A stretch of DNA of 64,000 bases from Shinella sp. WSJ-2. GTDB taxonomy: Bacteria; Pseudomonadota; Alphaproteobacteria; Rhizobiales; Rhizobiaceae. Positions 43,399 to 51,861 of this stretch are shown here, piece by piece. Both the position numbers and the translations under genes were made by a program. The stretch is taken from NCBI RefSeq assembly GCF_003432075.1, contig NZ_QWBU01000001.1:558001-622000 (forward strand), written 5' to 3'. The notes below the pieces were generated by a model that was given only the letters and a program-made list of their open reading frames with translations, searched no databases and was not told the origin of the DNA. Numbering within the stretch: position 1 is the first letter of the stretch; every line of letters begins with the position of its first letter.

Positions 43399-44203
43399 TA
43401 GAAACGCCTCCGCGCCCCTCGGCCTGAAGGTCGCCGCCGGTCTCGGCCTCGCCTTCCTGCACCTGCCGATCCTGCTCATCTTCCTCTATGCCTTCACCAC
43501 GGAGGAGAAGAGCTACCAGTTCCCGCCGCCGGGCTACACGCTGCAATGGTTCTCCGTCGCCTGGAACCGGCCTGATGTCTGGGAAGCCATGGGCCTTTCG
43601 GTCCGCGTCGCCTCGATCTCGACGGCCGTCGCCCTGGTGCTCGGCACGCTCTGCGCCGCCGCCGTCAGCCGCACGAAGTTCTTCGGCCGCGAGACGATCT
43701 CGCTGCTCGTCATCCTGCCGATCGCCCTTCCGGGCATCATCACCGGCATCGCGCTGCGCTCCGCCTTCTCCTTCGTGGAGATGCCCTTCTCATTCTGGAC
43801 CATCGTGCTCGGCCACGCGACCTTCTGCGTCGTCGTCATCTACAACAATGCGGTCGCCCGCTTCCGCCGCATCTCGGGCTCGCTGATCGAAGCCTCGATG
43901 GACCTCGGCGCCGACAGTTTCCAGACCTTCCGCTACATCATCCTGCCGAATATCGGCACGGCGCTGCTCGCTGGCGGCATGCTCGCCTTCGCGCTGTCCT
44001 TCGACGAGGTGATCGTCACGACCTTTACCGCCGGCCAACAATCGACCCTGCCGATCTGGATGCTCGAAGAGCTCGTGCGCCCGCGCCAGCGGCCGGTGAC
44101 GAATGTCGTCGCCATGATCGTCGTACTCGTCACCTTCCTGCCGATCCTCGGCGCCTACTACCTCACCCGCGATGGCGACCAGGTCGCCGGCGGCGGCAAA
44201 TGA
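43388..44203 (+). CDS. ydcV: ABC transporter permease, YdcV/PotC-like
   Basis: A 271-residue permease with the PotC loop [20 protein letters not shown], docking loop [20 protein letters not shown] and [18 protein letters not shown] 43388 lies inside the end of the upstream permease gene; the longer frame from 43277 is shadow coding. The dehydrogenase gene begins 22 nt after the stop. Confidence 0.88.
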   Translation: MRSDRNASAPLGLKVAAGLGLAFLHLPILLIFLYAFTTEEKSYQFPPPGYTLQWFSVAWNRPDVWEAMGLSVRVASISTAVALVLGTLCAAAVSRTKFFGRETISLLVILPIALPGIITGIALRSAFSFVEMPFSFWTIVLGHATFCVVVIYNNAVARFRRISGSLIEASMDLGADSFQTFRYIILPNIGTALLAGGMLAFALSFDEVIVTTFTAGQQSTLPIWMLEELVRPRQRPVTNVVAMIVVLVTFLPILGAYYLTRDGDQVAGGGK

Positions 44204-44225
44204 ACCAACGATAGGGAGAACGTCC

Positions 44226-45653
44226 ATGGACACCCAGATGCTGATCGGCGCGCGCTTCGAAGCCGGCACCGAGGCGGAAGAGCATATCCTGAACCCGAAG
44301 ACCGGCGGCAAGATTGTCGATCTGCCGGAAGCCTCCTACGCGCAGATCGACGCCGCCGTCGACGCCGCCGAAAAGGCCTTCATCTCCTGGGCGACGACGA
44401 CACCCGCCGAACGTTCCGGCTACCTGCTGCGCATCGCCGATGCCATCGAAAAGGACGCCGACGCCTTCGCCGCACTGGAATCGCTCAACTGCGGCAAGCC
44501 GATCAATTCCGCCCGCAATGACGAACTGCCCGCTATCGTCGACTGCTGGCGCTTCTTCGCCGGCGCCATCCGCTCGCTCAACGCCCCTGTCGCCGCTGAA
44601 TACCTGCCCGGCTTCACCTCCATGGTACGCCGCGATCCGATCGGCATCGTCGGCTCCATCGCGCCCTGGAACTATCCGCTGATGATGATGGCCTGGAAGC
44701 TGGCGCCGGCCATTGCCGGCGGCAACACGGTCGTTTTCAAACCCTCCGAGCAGACGCCGCTGACGGCGCTGAAGATGGCAAAGCTGCTCGCCGACATTCT
44801 TCCCGAGGGCGTGGTCAACATCGTGCTCGGTCGCGGCGAGACGGTCGGCAATGCGCTGATCAACCATCCGAAGATCAACATGGTGTCGATCACCGGCGAC
44901 GTCGCAACCGGCAAAAAGGTGCTGGCCGCCGCGGCGAAAACCGTCAAGCGCACCCATCTGGAACTCGGCGGCAAGGCCCCCGTCGTCGTCTTCGACGATG
45001 CCGATCTCGAAGCCGTCGTCGCCGGCATCCGCGCCTTCGGCTATTACAATGCCGGCCAGGACTGCACCGCCGCCTGCCGTATCTATGCGCAGGACGGTAT
45101 ATACGAAAAGCTCGTTGCCGACCTCTCGGCCGCCGTCTCCACCATCAAGTACAACGATCCGGACGACACGCTGAACGAGATCGGCCCGCTGATCTCCAAG
45201 CGTCAGCGCGACCGCGTCGCAAGCTTCGTCGAACGCGCGGCGGAGGTGAAACATATCGAGATCACCGCCGGTGGCCGCGCCGGCAGCGACGAGGGCTATT
45301 TCTTCCAGCCGACCGTCGTGGCCGGTGCGACGCAGGACGACGAGATCGTTCGCCGCGAAGTGTTCGGCCCCGTCGTCTCCGTCACGCGCTTCTCCGAAGC
45401 CGAGCAGGCGATCGCCTGGGCCAATGACAGCGACTACGGCCTCGCCTCCTCTGTCTGGACGAAGGATATCGGCAAGGCGATGAGGGCGGCGTCACGCCTG
45501 CAATATGGCTGTACCTGGATCAACACGCATTTCATGCTCACCACCGAAATGCCGCATGGCGGTGTCAAACAGTCGGGCTACGGCAAGGACATGTCGATCT
45601 ATGCGCTCGAGGACTACACCGCCGTACGTCACGTTATGATCAATCACGGCTGA
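44226..45653 (+). CDS. patD: Gamma-aminobutyraldehyde dehydrogenase (YdcW/PatD-like)
   Basis: A 475-residue NAD+-dependent aldehyde dehydrogenase. Features are [54 protein letters not shown] with catalytic Glu, and [11 protein letters not shown] with catalytic Cys about 280. The [10 protein letters not shown] wording and YdcW-like gene order point to 4-aminobutanal oxidation to GABA in putrescine breakdown. Betaine aldehyde is a possible alternative, given the surrounding betaine genes. GATAGGGAGA precedes ATG 44226. Confidence 0.87.
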   Translation: MDTQMLIGARFEAGTEAEEHILNPKTGGKIVDLPEASYAQIDAAVDAAEKAFISWATTTPAERSGYLLRIADAIEKDADAFAALESLNCGKPINSARNDELPAIVDCWRFFAGAIRSLNAPVAAEYLPGFTSMVRRDPIGIVGSIAPWNYPLMMMAWKLAPAIAGGNTVVFKPSEQTPLTALKMAKLLADILPEGVVNIVLGRGETVGNALINHPKINMVSITGDVATGKKVLAAAAKTVKRTHLELGGKAPVVVFDDADLEAVVAGIRAFGYYNAGQDCTAACRIYAQDGIYEKLVADLSAAVSTIKYNDPDDTLNEIGPLISKRQRDRVASFVERAAEVKHIEITAGGRAGSDEGYFFQPTVVAGATQDDEIVRREVFGPVVSVTRFSEAEQAIAWANDSDYGLASSVWTKDIGKAMRAASRLQYGCTWINTHFMLTTEMPHGGVKQSGYGKDMSIYALEDYTAVRHVMINHG

Positions 45654-45760
45654 TCCTCCCCGCCGCCCAAGAGCGCGGCCACCTTCCGGGGCGTCCTCCA
45701 CGCTCCGGAACTTTTTTGCCGTTCGAGCGTCTTGTCTGCGATCAATTCGGAGGCATGACC

Positions 45761-45934
45761 ATGCTTAAATGGGCACTGATTTTTCTCGTTATTTCGCTGA
45801 TCACCGGCTTCCTCGGCTTCTCCGGCGTTTCCGCCGCCACGGCCACCGTCGCCAAGGTGCTTTTCGCGATCGCACTCATCATCTTCCTGATCTTCCTGGT
45901 GCTTGCATTGACCGCAGGCAGCCTCGTCCTCTGA
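45761..45934 (+). CDS. Small DUF1328 (YtjA-like) membrane protein
   Basis: A 57-residue protein made of two membrane helices: [20 protein letters not shown] and [20 protein letters not shown]. This matches the YtjA/DUF1328 family of small inner-membrane proteins linked to envelope stress responses. ATG 45761 has GGAGG 7 nt upstream; ATG 45755 is too close to that site. Confidence 0.88.
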   Translation: MLKWALIFLVISLITGFLGFSGVSAATATVAKVLFAIALIIFLIFLVLALTAGSLVL

Positions 45935-45951
45935 GTGCAACCCATCCCTAA

Positions 45952-45977
45952 CCACTGTTGCACCCACGCAACAGTGG
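45952..45977 (+). terminator. Hairpin after the DUF1328 gene
   Basis: A perfect 10-bp inverted repeat, CCACTGTTGC (45952-45961) and GCAACAGTGG (45968-45977), with a 6-nt loop, lies between the DUF1328 stop and the iron operator. No T-run follows, so termination is possible but not certain. Confidence 0.45.
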
Positions 45978-45984
45978 CGAAATC

Positions 45985-46006
45985 ATGACTATTATAGTCA
46001 TATAAT
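45985..46006 (+). promoter_or_regulatory. Iron-responsive operator (RirA-type IRO) and -10 element for the siderophore receptor
   Basis: The perfect 17-bp palindrome ATGACTATTATAGTCAT (45985-46001) contains TGA-N9-TCA (45986-46000), the consensus of the rhizobial iron-responsive operator bound by RirA. It runs straight into TATAAT (46001-46006), a perfect -10 box, so bound repressor would cover the -35/-10 spacer. The receptor start is about 70 nt downstream. This predicts repression of the receptor gene, and perhaps fhuF, when iron is sufficient. Confidence 0.8.
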
Positions 46007-46075
46007 ATCTTGCGGCGCGCGGAATCCTGATAAAAACGGTCATCTTATAGATCGTCCAATCAGAAAGTGATCCGC

Positions 46076-48244
46076 ATGCAAAACCGTACCCGCACGCTGC
46101 TCCGGCTGGCGCTCGCCGGCACCTCCCTCCTGACGCTCGCCACCATGGCCGCAGCGCAGGATCAGGCGGCCCCCGCCGACAACGGCGCGACGGTTCTAGA
46201 AGAGGTCGTGGTTAACGGCGGCAGCGGCGGTGTCATCACCGCGGATGGCTATGTCGGCAAGAGCAGCGCGACGGGTGCCAAGACGGACACGCCGTTCGTC
46301 CAGACGCCCCAGTCGATCTCCTCGGTCACCAAGGACCAGCTGGAAGACCGCAAGCCGCAGAACCTGCTCGACGCAGTCGCCTACACGCCCGGTGTGCGGG
46401 TCGGCGGCTATGGCTTCGATCCGCGCTTCGACAGCTTCACGCTGCGCGGCTTCGACATGACCTATATCGGCATCTTCCGCGACAACCTGCGCCAGCCCGG
46501 CGCCGGATCCTCGCTGTTCAAGACCGAGCCCTATGGTCTGGAAGGTGTGTCGATCCTGCGCGGCCCGTCCTCGGCGCTTTACGGCCCGGCCGGCGCCGGC
46601 GGCCTTTACAACCTCATCAGCAAGCGGCCGACGGAAGAGGCTCTTCGCGAGGTGGAGGCCCAGTACGGCACCCACAACCGCTACCAGGGCCAGTTCGACG
46701 TTTCCGGACCGATCAATGAGGAAGACCCATTCTACTATCGCCTGACAGGCTTGTTGCGCAGCTCCGACACCGAGCAAGTCGGCGTTCCCGACGACCGCGC
46801 CTATATCGCGCCGGCCTTTACCTGGAAGCCGGACGAAGACACCAAGCTGACCATCCTGGGCGAATATTCCCGCACCAAGACCGGCGGCACAGCGGCCTAC
46901 TATTTCGACGGCACCGAGGTCAGCGACTTCTTCGCCGGCAACCCTGACTTCAACGATTCCATCCAGAACCAGGGCCGCATCGGCTACGAGTTCGAGCATC
47001 GCCTGAACGACACCTTCGTCTTCCGCCAGAACGCGCGCGCCTCGTGGCTGAATGTCGATGCAGACTGGGCCTTCGCCTACCAGCCGAATGCCGTCGACCC
47101 CACACTGCTCGACAGCAGCGCCGGTAGCTTCGAGGAATGGCTGAACACCTATACGGTCGACAACCAGCTCGAAGCGACGTTCGACACCGGTGCGCTTGAG
47201 CATACCGTGATCACCGGCGTCGACTTCACAAAAATCTATTGGAAGTCGCTCAACGGCTACGGCTCCACGCCGCCGCTCGACACAAAGAACCCGACGGACG
47301 GCCGACCGACCGATCCGATCGCCTTCCAGACGAAGAGCGTACAGGACCAGCTTATCACCGGCGTCTATCTGCAGGACCAGATCCGCTACGACGCCCTCAC
47401 CTTCACGCTGGGCGGCCGCTACGACTGGGTTTCGACGGATACCGACAACACGGATCTCGCCTCCGGCGCCGTGGATACCATCAACCAGAAGGACCGCGCC
47501 TTTACCTGGCGTGCGGGCGTGACCTACGAAACGCCATGGGGCATCACACCCTACGCCACCTACTCGACCGCCTTCTCGCCCAATGCCGGCGTCAACCAGG
47601 CAACCGGCAATCCGTTCAAGGCCACGGAAAGCGAGCAGGAAGAAGTGGGGGTCAAGTACCTGCTGCCCGACAGCAACACGCTGCTCACGGCCGCGCTTTT
47701 CAACATCGACCAATCGAACAGCCTCTACTATGAAGTCGTCGAGCTTCCGGACGGCCCGGCGAACATCCAGGTGCAGCGTGGCGAAATCCGCTCGCGCGGC
47801 TTCGAATTCGAGGCGAACACGTCGCTCGACAACGGCCTCTCGCTAATTGCGTCCTATACCTACACGCAGACCGAGATCCTCGACGGCCCGACCGGCACGG
47901 TCGGCAACGAAGTGTCCTCCGTACCGCGCCACATGGCCTCGCTCTGGGCACATTACGACCTGCCGGAAGATGGGCCGTTCAACGGTCTTGGCCTGGGTGC
48001 GGGCGTCCGCTTCCTCGGCGCAAGCTATGGCGACGATGCCAATATCAACAAGAACAAGTCCCGCGCCCTCGTCGATGCCGCGATCGACTTCGATTTCGCG
48101 GCCATTGACAAGGATTACGAAGGCCTGAAGCTCCAGGTCAATGCGACGAACCTGTTCAACCGGCAGGACTCCGTCTGCTCGGCCGGCTATTGCTACCGCG
48201 ACCGGGGCCGCACGGTCATCGGCAGCCTGAAATATTCGTGGTAA
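46076..48244 (+). CDS. TonB-dependent siderophore receptor (FhuA/FoxA-type)
   Basis: A 722-residue outer-membrane receptor. Signal peptide (about 1-27, TMAAAQD), TonB-box region ATVLEEVVV, plug domain (TPFVQTPQSISSVTKDQLED, YTPGVRVGGYGFDPRFDSFT, GVSILRGPSSALYGPAGAGG) and a long beta-barrel ending in SLKYSW with a terminal Trp. The form is that of ferric hydroxamate-type receptors. ATG 46076 or GTG 46067 may be the start. It is preceded by the iron operator and followed by fhuF. Confidence 0.92.
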   Translation: MQNRTRTLLRLALAGTSLLTLATMAAAQDQAAPADNGATVLEEVVVNGGSGGVITADGYVGKSSATGAKTDTPFVQTPQSISSVTKDQLEDRKPQNLLDAVAYTPGVRVGGYGFDPRFDSFTLRGFDMTYIGIFRDNLRQPGAGSSLFKTEPYGLEGVSILRGPSSALYGPAGAGGLYNLISKRPTEEALREVEAQYGTHNRYQGQFDVSGPINEEDPFYYRLTGLLRSSDTEQVGVPDDRAYIAPAFTWKPDEDTKLTILGEYSRTKTGGTAAYYFDGTEVSDFFAGNPDFNDSIQNQGRIGYEFEHRLNDTFVFRQNARASWLNVDADWAFAYQPNAVDPTLLDSSAGSFEEWLNTYTVDNQLEATFDTGALEHTVITGVDFTKIYWKSLNGYGSTPPLDTKNPTDGRPTDPIAFQTKSVQDQLITGVYLQDQIRYDALTFTLGGRYDWVSTDTDNTDLASGAVDTINQKDRAFTWRAGVTYETPWGITPYATYSTAFSPNAGVNQATGNPFKATESEQEEVGVKYLLPDSNTLLTAALFNIDQSNSLYYEVVELPDGPANIQVQRGEIRSRGFEFEANTSLDNGLSLIASYTYTQTEILDGPTGTVGNEVSSVPRHMASLWAHYDLPEDGPFNGLGLGAGVRFLGASYGDDANINKNKSRALVDAAIDFDFAAIDKDYEGLKLQVNATNLFNRQDSVCSAGYCYRDRGRTVIGSLKYSW

Positions 48245-48248
48245 ACCC

Positions 48249-49007
48249 TTGACGACGCTCTCCACAGGGGATCGCGAGACTGCCTTCAGGCCCGATGGCC
48301 TGAAGGCAGTCTTTACCGGCGAACATGCCTGGTGCGGCGAGAAGATGATGCTCTCGTCGAACCTCGAGGGCGCCTTGCCGCTTGCCGAGTTCCTGACGGG
48401 AAGCGGCTTCTCCGAAACGCTCGACCGTTTCGCCGCAGGCTATGGCAATGCGGATCGGCGGGCGGCCGCCTCCTTTTGGTCGCTCTACTACTTCTCCACC
48501 CTGACCATCCCCTATATCATCGCACGCCGGGCTGAGCGCACGCTGCCGATCAGCTTCGACCAGATGACCATCGCCATCGGCGACGACGGCCTGCCGCGTG
48601 CCTTCGGCCTGCCGCATGAGGGAGACTGGAGCGAGGGCGACGATCTCGTCGGCTTCATCACCCCGCTGGTCGATGCGCATCTCGCCCGCGCCGTGGCGCT
48701 GCTCAAGGAAAAATCGGGCATCGCGCCAAAACTCGCCTGGAACAATGCGGCCGTCTATATCGACTATGCCTTCAACGTGACGGACCGTGCGCCGCCCGAG
48801 GGCGACGATCCCTGGCCATCACGCCCGCTCTTCGACTGCCCGCTGCTTTCCGATGGCAGCCGCAATCCCTTCCATGGCTGCCTGCGCCACGAACTCCACG
48901 CCGGCACCACGCAGTGTCGCCGAAAGGTCTGCTGCCTGCGCTACATGCTGCCGGGCATTCCCGGCTGCGGTGAACTCTGCGCCCTGCCTGAACTGAGAAA
49001 ACAATGA
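48249..49007 (+). CDS. fhuF: FhuF-like ferric siderophore reductase
   Basis: A 252-residue cytosolic protein ending in the [2Fe-2S] ligand pattern Cys228-Cys229-x10-Cys240-x3-Cys244 (E. coli FhuF has CCx10Cx2C). The N-terminal region has VFTGEHAWCGEKMML and RFAAGYGNADRRAAASFWSL, as in FhuF homologues. It releases iron from hydroxamate siderophores by reduction. The start is unclear: TTG 48249 is the only upstream in-frame start, but the codons around a large inverted repeat at 48279-48310 are poorly conserved. It is co-directional with the receptor, 4 nt apart. Confidence 0.83.
   Translation: MTTLSTGDRETAFRPDGLKAVFTGEHAWCGEKMMLSSNLEGALPLAEFLTGSGFSETLDRFAAGYGNADRRAAASFWSLYYFSTLTIPYIIARRAERTLPISFDQMTIAIGDDGLPRAFGLPHEGDWSEGDDLVGFITPLVDAHLARAVALLKEKSGIAPKLAWNNAAVYIDYAFNVTDRAPPEGDDPWPSRPLFDCPLLSDGSRNPFHGCLRHELHAGTTQCRRKVCCLRYMLPGIPGCGELCALPELRKQ
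48279..48310 (+). promoter_or_regulatory. Large inverted repeat at the start of fhuF, possible attenuator
   Basis: A perfect 14-bp inverted repeat, ACTGCCTTCAGGCC (48279-48292) and GGCCTGAAGGCAGT (48297-48310), with a CGAT loop is followed by CTTTACC. It lies 35 nt past the receptor stop and within the presumed first codons of fhuF. It looks like an intrinsic terminator or attenuator that would lower fhuF expression relative to the receptor. Confidence 0.6.
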
Positions 49008-50113
49008 CCATGCGCCTCTTCGCCCTCCTCGCCGCCGTCTTCCTGCTGGTTGCCGCCCTGCCGCTTCGGGCTGAGGTGCAGTACCCGCTCACCGTCAAGG
49101 ATGCACTCGGTCGCGACGTCACCATTCCGGCGCAGCCGAAAGCGATCCTGCTCGGCAGCGGCTTCAATCTGGTGGCACTGTCGCTGATCCACCCCGATCC
49201 GGTGAGCCTGCTTGCCGGCTGGGCCAGCGACATGAAGGGCGACAACCCAGAAATCTATGCCCGTTTCAAGGACAAGTTCCCCGCCATCGAACAGGTGCCG
49301 ATCATCGGCGACGGCATCACCATGTCCTTCGAGGCGACCCTGTCGCTGAAGGCCGATCTCGCCATCCTCGCCAACTGGCAGGCCGAAACCGAACTCGGCA
49401 AGCAGGCAATCGGCTATCTCGAACAGACCGGCGTTCCCGTCGTCGTGGTGGATTTCAACAGCGATGCGCTGAACAACACCGCCGGCAATATGCGCCTGCT
49501 CGGCAAGGTGCTGAACCGCGCGGAGCAGGCCAACGCCTTCGCCGACTTCTACGACGCCCGCGTCAAACGCATCCGCGACCGCGTGGCAGACCATCCCGAG
49601 CCCGGCCCGAGCGTGCTGATGGATGCCTTCCCGAACCCGGAAAAGTGCTGCTACGCCTATGGCACCGGCGGCCTCGGCGCCTTCATCGCCATCACGGGCA
49701 GCCGCAACATCGCCGAAAGCCTGCCGGCGCAGGGCGGTATCGTCAATCTGGAATTCATCGTCGCGGCGGAGCCGGACGTCTATATCGCGACGGCCTCGCC
49801 GGGCGGCACCTACAGCACCTTCTCCGTCGGCCCCGGTGTGGATCCCGCCGAAGCGCGCGAGACGCTCGGCCGCGCCGTGAAGGGCCCCATGCTGTCAGGC
49901 CTGAAGGCCGTGAAGGAGGAGCGCGTCTACGGCCTCTGGAACTTCTTCAACGCCGTGCCGCTTAACATTCTCGCCGCCGAAGCCTTCGCCCACTGGCTGC
50001 GCCCGGACATTTTCGCCGATGTCGATCCCGATGCAACGCTGAAGGAAATCAACGAACGTTTCGCCGCCGTTCCCTTCGACGGCGCCTATTGGATCGCGCT
50101 CAAGCCGAATTGA
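49004..50113 (+). CDS. Iron-siderophore ABC transporter substrate-binding protein (FhuD/FepB-type)
   Basis: A 369-residue periplasmic protein with a Sec signal (cleavage near LRAEV) and family-8 features: VKDALGRDVTIPAQPKAILL, GVPVVVVDFNSDALNNTAGN and a long connecting helix. Starts in a 4-nt ATGA overlap with fhuF. It should hand the siderophore taken up by the upstream receptor to an inner-membrane permease, but no permease or ATPase gene follows, so it must share one encoded elsewhere. Confidence 0.85.
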   Translation: MTMRLFALLAAVFLLVAALPLRAEVQYPLTVKDALGRDVTIPAQPKAILLGSGFNLVALSLIHPDPVSLLAGWASDMKGDNPEIYARFKDKFPAIEQVPIIGDGITMSFEATLSLKADLAILANWQAETELGKQAIGYLEQTGVPVVVVDFNSDALNNTAGNMRLLGKVLNRAEQANAFADFYDARVKRIRDRVADHPEPGPSVLMDAFPNPEKCCYAYGTGGLGAFIAITGSRNIAESLPAQGGIVNLEFIVAAEPDVYIATASPGGTYSTFSVGPGVDPAEARETLGRAVKGPMLSGLKAVKEERVYGLWNFFNAVPLNILAAEAFAHWLRPDIFADVDPDATLKEINERFAAVPFDGAYWIALKPN

Positions 50114-50172
50114 ACCGGTTCGCCCTTTCGGCGACCCGCCGCGCAGGCTATATCATGCCCAGGAGGACTTGA

Positions 50173-50688
50173 ATGATCTGGGCATTTGCGGTTGCGGCAG
50201 CGGCCATTCTTTATCTCGCACTGCGCTTCCGGCGGTTTCAGAGCTGGGTCGAGCCCGTCCTCACCATCGTCGTGGCCATCGGCTTGGCCGCCGCCCTGCT
50301 GATCTGGTTCGTGGAGGACCGTGGCCCATCCGGGACGGTTGCGACCCCCACCGCCGAAACCCCGGTACTATCGGCCGATGTCATCACCCTCTCGGAAATG
50401 CAGGCGACTGTCGGCCAACCGAAGACCAGCTACCGCGTCACCGGCCAGGTGACGAACAGCGGCACGGTTCCGTTGCAATCCTTCTGGCTGGACGTGGTGC
50501 TCTCTGATTGCCCCGCCGGCACCTGCCGCGAGGTCGGCCGCGACGATGCGCTCATCGTGCTGCGCGTGCTGCCGGGGGAAAGCGCCGATTTCTCGACCTT
50601 CGCCGTCTTCCCCGGCAGCGATCTCACGCCTATCACCGCGCCGAAATTCGACTACGGCATCAGGAACGTGCGCGCCCTCACCCGCTAA
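50173..50688 (+). CDS. Hypothetical membrane-anchored periplasmic protein
   Basis: A 171-residue protein of unrecognised family. Two membrane helices (about 1-17 and 28-49) precede a periplasmic domain of about 110 residues with a beta-sandwich look (YRVTGQVTNSGTVPLQSFWL, VLPGESADFSTFAVFPGSD), as in FxLYD or DUF3426-like domains that carry extracytoplasmic modules. A Cys pair lies in DCPAGTC. AGGAGG lies 5 nt upstream of the start. No functional link to the neighbours is evident. Confidence 0.75.
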   Translation: MIWAFAVAAAAILYLALRFRRFQSWVEPVLTIVVAIGLAAALLIWFVEDRGPSGTVATPTAETPVLSADVITLSEMQATVGQPKTSYRVTGQVTNSGTVPLQSFWLDVVLSDCPAGTCREVGRDDALIVLRVLPGESADFSTFAVFPGSDLTPITAPKFDYGIRNVRALTR

Positions 50689-51245
50689 AGTGCCGCCAGG
50701 ACGTCAGCGGTCTTGAGCACCGTGGCGAATTCGTGCCGCAGGGTCGCGACATGGGTACGGTGGACATCACGCGCCGCAATCGTGCCGCCGGCACCATCCG
50801 GCAGGTCGAAGCAGTCGCAGGCATCCTCCACGAGCAGAACACGATAGCCCATATTGGCGCCGACGCGCACGCTGGTCGACACGCACATATCCGTCGAAAT
50901 ACCGAACAGCACGACCGTATCGACGCCGAGGCGGCGCAGGCGCAGATCGAGATCCGTGCCGATGAAGGCGGCATTGACGCTCTTGCGCACAAGCGGCTCG
51001 TCTGCCTGCGGCTCGAAGCCCGGGCGTAGCGCGTTACCGGGGTTTTCACGGCGCAGCGTAGAGTTCGGTTCAGTGCTGTCGTGGCAGACATGGATGACCG
51101 GCCGGCCGGCGCCGCGCCAGGCAGCGAGCAAGGCGAGGCCATTCTCGTCCAGCCGGTCGTTCCAGCGCGACGCCCAGGGCACGGCATCGAAAGCCTGCTG
51201 CATGTCGATCGGGATCAGGACGGCATTGTGCGGAAGGGTCTGCAT
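50685..51245 (-). CDS. Isochorismatase-family cysteine hydrolase
   Basis: A 186-residue hydrolase: Asp in VLIPIDMQQAFDA, Lys in LVRKSVNAAFIGT, and nucleophilic Cys in GISTDMCVSTSVRVGANMGY (Cys about 129). These three form the family triad used for amide or vinyl-ether hydrolysis (nicotinamidase, N-carbamoylsarcosine amidase, isochorismatase). AAGGAG precedes ATG 51245. It is transcribed away from the Lrp-type regulator, which probably controls it. The substrate is unknown; N-carbamoylsarcosine is possible but unproven. Confidence 0.85.
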   Translation of the reverse strand: MQTLPHNAVLIPIDMQQAFDAVPWASRWNDRLDENGLALLAAWRGAGRPVIHVCHDSTEPNSTLRRENPGNALRPGFEPQADEPLVRKSVNAAFIGTDLDLRLRRLGVDTVVLFGISTDMCVSTSVRVGANMGYRVLLVEDACDCFDLPDGAGGTIAARDVHRTHVATLRHEFATVLKTADVLAAL

Positions 51246-51319
51246 CGGTTTCTCCTTGAAGCGATATCCGACGAATAGTTGCTTTTCCGTCCGGTTTCGC
51301 GCAGCAAGGAGACGGAGTG

Positions 51320-51335
51320 CCGGACAATCGTCCGG
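51320..51335. promoter_or_regulatory. Dyad in the isochorismatase/Lrp divergent region
   Basis: CCGGAC (51320-51325), a 4-nt spacer and GTCCGG (51330-51335) form a perfect inverted repeat 19 nt upstream of the Lrp-type gene start. It is a possible autoregulatory site; the evidence is symmetry and place only. Confidence 0.3.
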
Positions 51336-51354
51336 CCAAGGGAGAATTTTCCGG

Positions 51355-51801
51355 ATGAACGAGCTTGACGAGAAGGACAGATTGCTCATCGCAGCACTTC
51401 GCGCCGATGCCCGCCAGAGCCTCGTGGAACTTGCGCACCACACCGGTCTCTCGCGCAGCGCCGTGCATGAGCGCATCCGGCGTCTGGAGGCGAAGGGCGT
51501 TATCGCCGGTTATACGGTGAAGCTCGGTATCGACAGAGACCGTGCCGGCGTGGAGGCGCTGATCGCCGTCGGCTTCCAGCAGGGCCGCAACTGCGATCAT
51601 GTCGTGCCGCATCTCACCGGCATTCCCAATGTCGTGACCTGCTGGTCGCTTGCCGGGCCGACGGATCTGATGCTGCTCGTCGAATGCACGTCCAACGCCG
51701 AACTCGACACGGTGCGCCGCCAGATCGCGACGACGCCGGGCATCGCGAGCGTGCAAACGCATGTCTCGCTGCGCACCCATTTCGACCGTCGGGTCGGCTA
51801 A
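51355..51801 (+). CDS. Lrp/AsnC-family transcriptional regulator
   Basis: A 148-residue regulator with N-terminal helix-turn-helix (LDEKDRLLIAALRADARQSL, LAHHTGLSRSAVHERIRRLE, GVIAGYTVKLG) and the RAM ligand-binding domain (GIPNVVTCWSLAGPTDLMLL). ATG 51355 follows AAGGGAGAA. It diverges from the isochorismatase-family gene across 109 bp. Confidence 0.9.
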   Translation: MNELDEKDRLLIAALRADARQSLVELAHHTGLSRSAVHERIRRLEAKGVIAGYTVKLGIDRDRAGVEALIAVGFQQGRNCDHVVPHLTGIPNVVTCWSLAGPTDLMLLVECTSNAELDTVRRQIATTPGIASVQTHVSLRTHFDRRVG

Positions 51802-51861
51802 TCAAAACAAAGGGATGGAGCGTGCCCGTGAATCAATACACGAGAGCGCTCACCCATTCTT

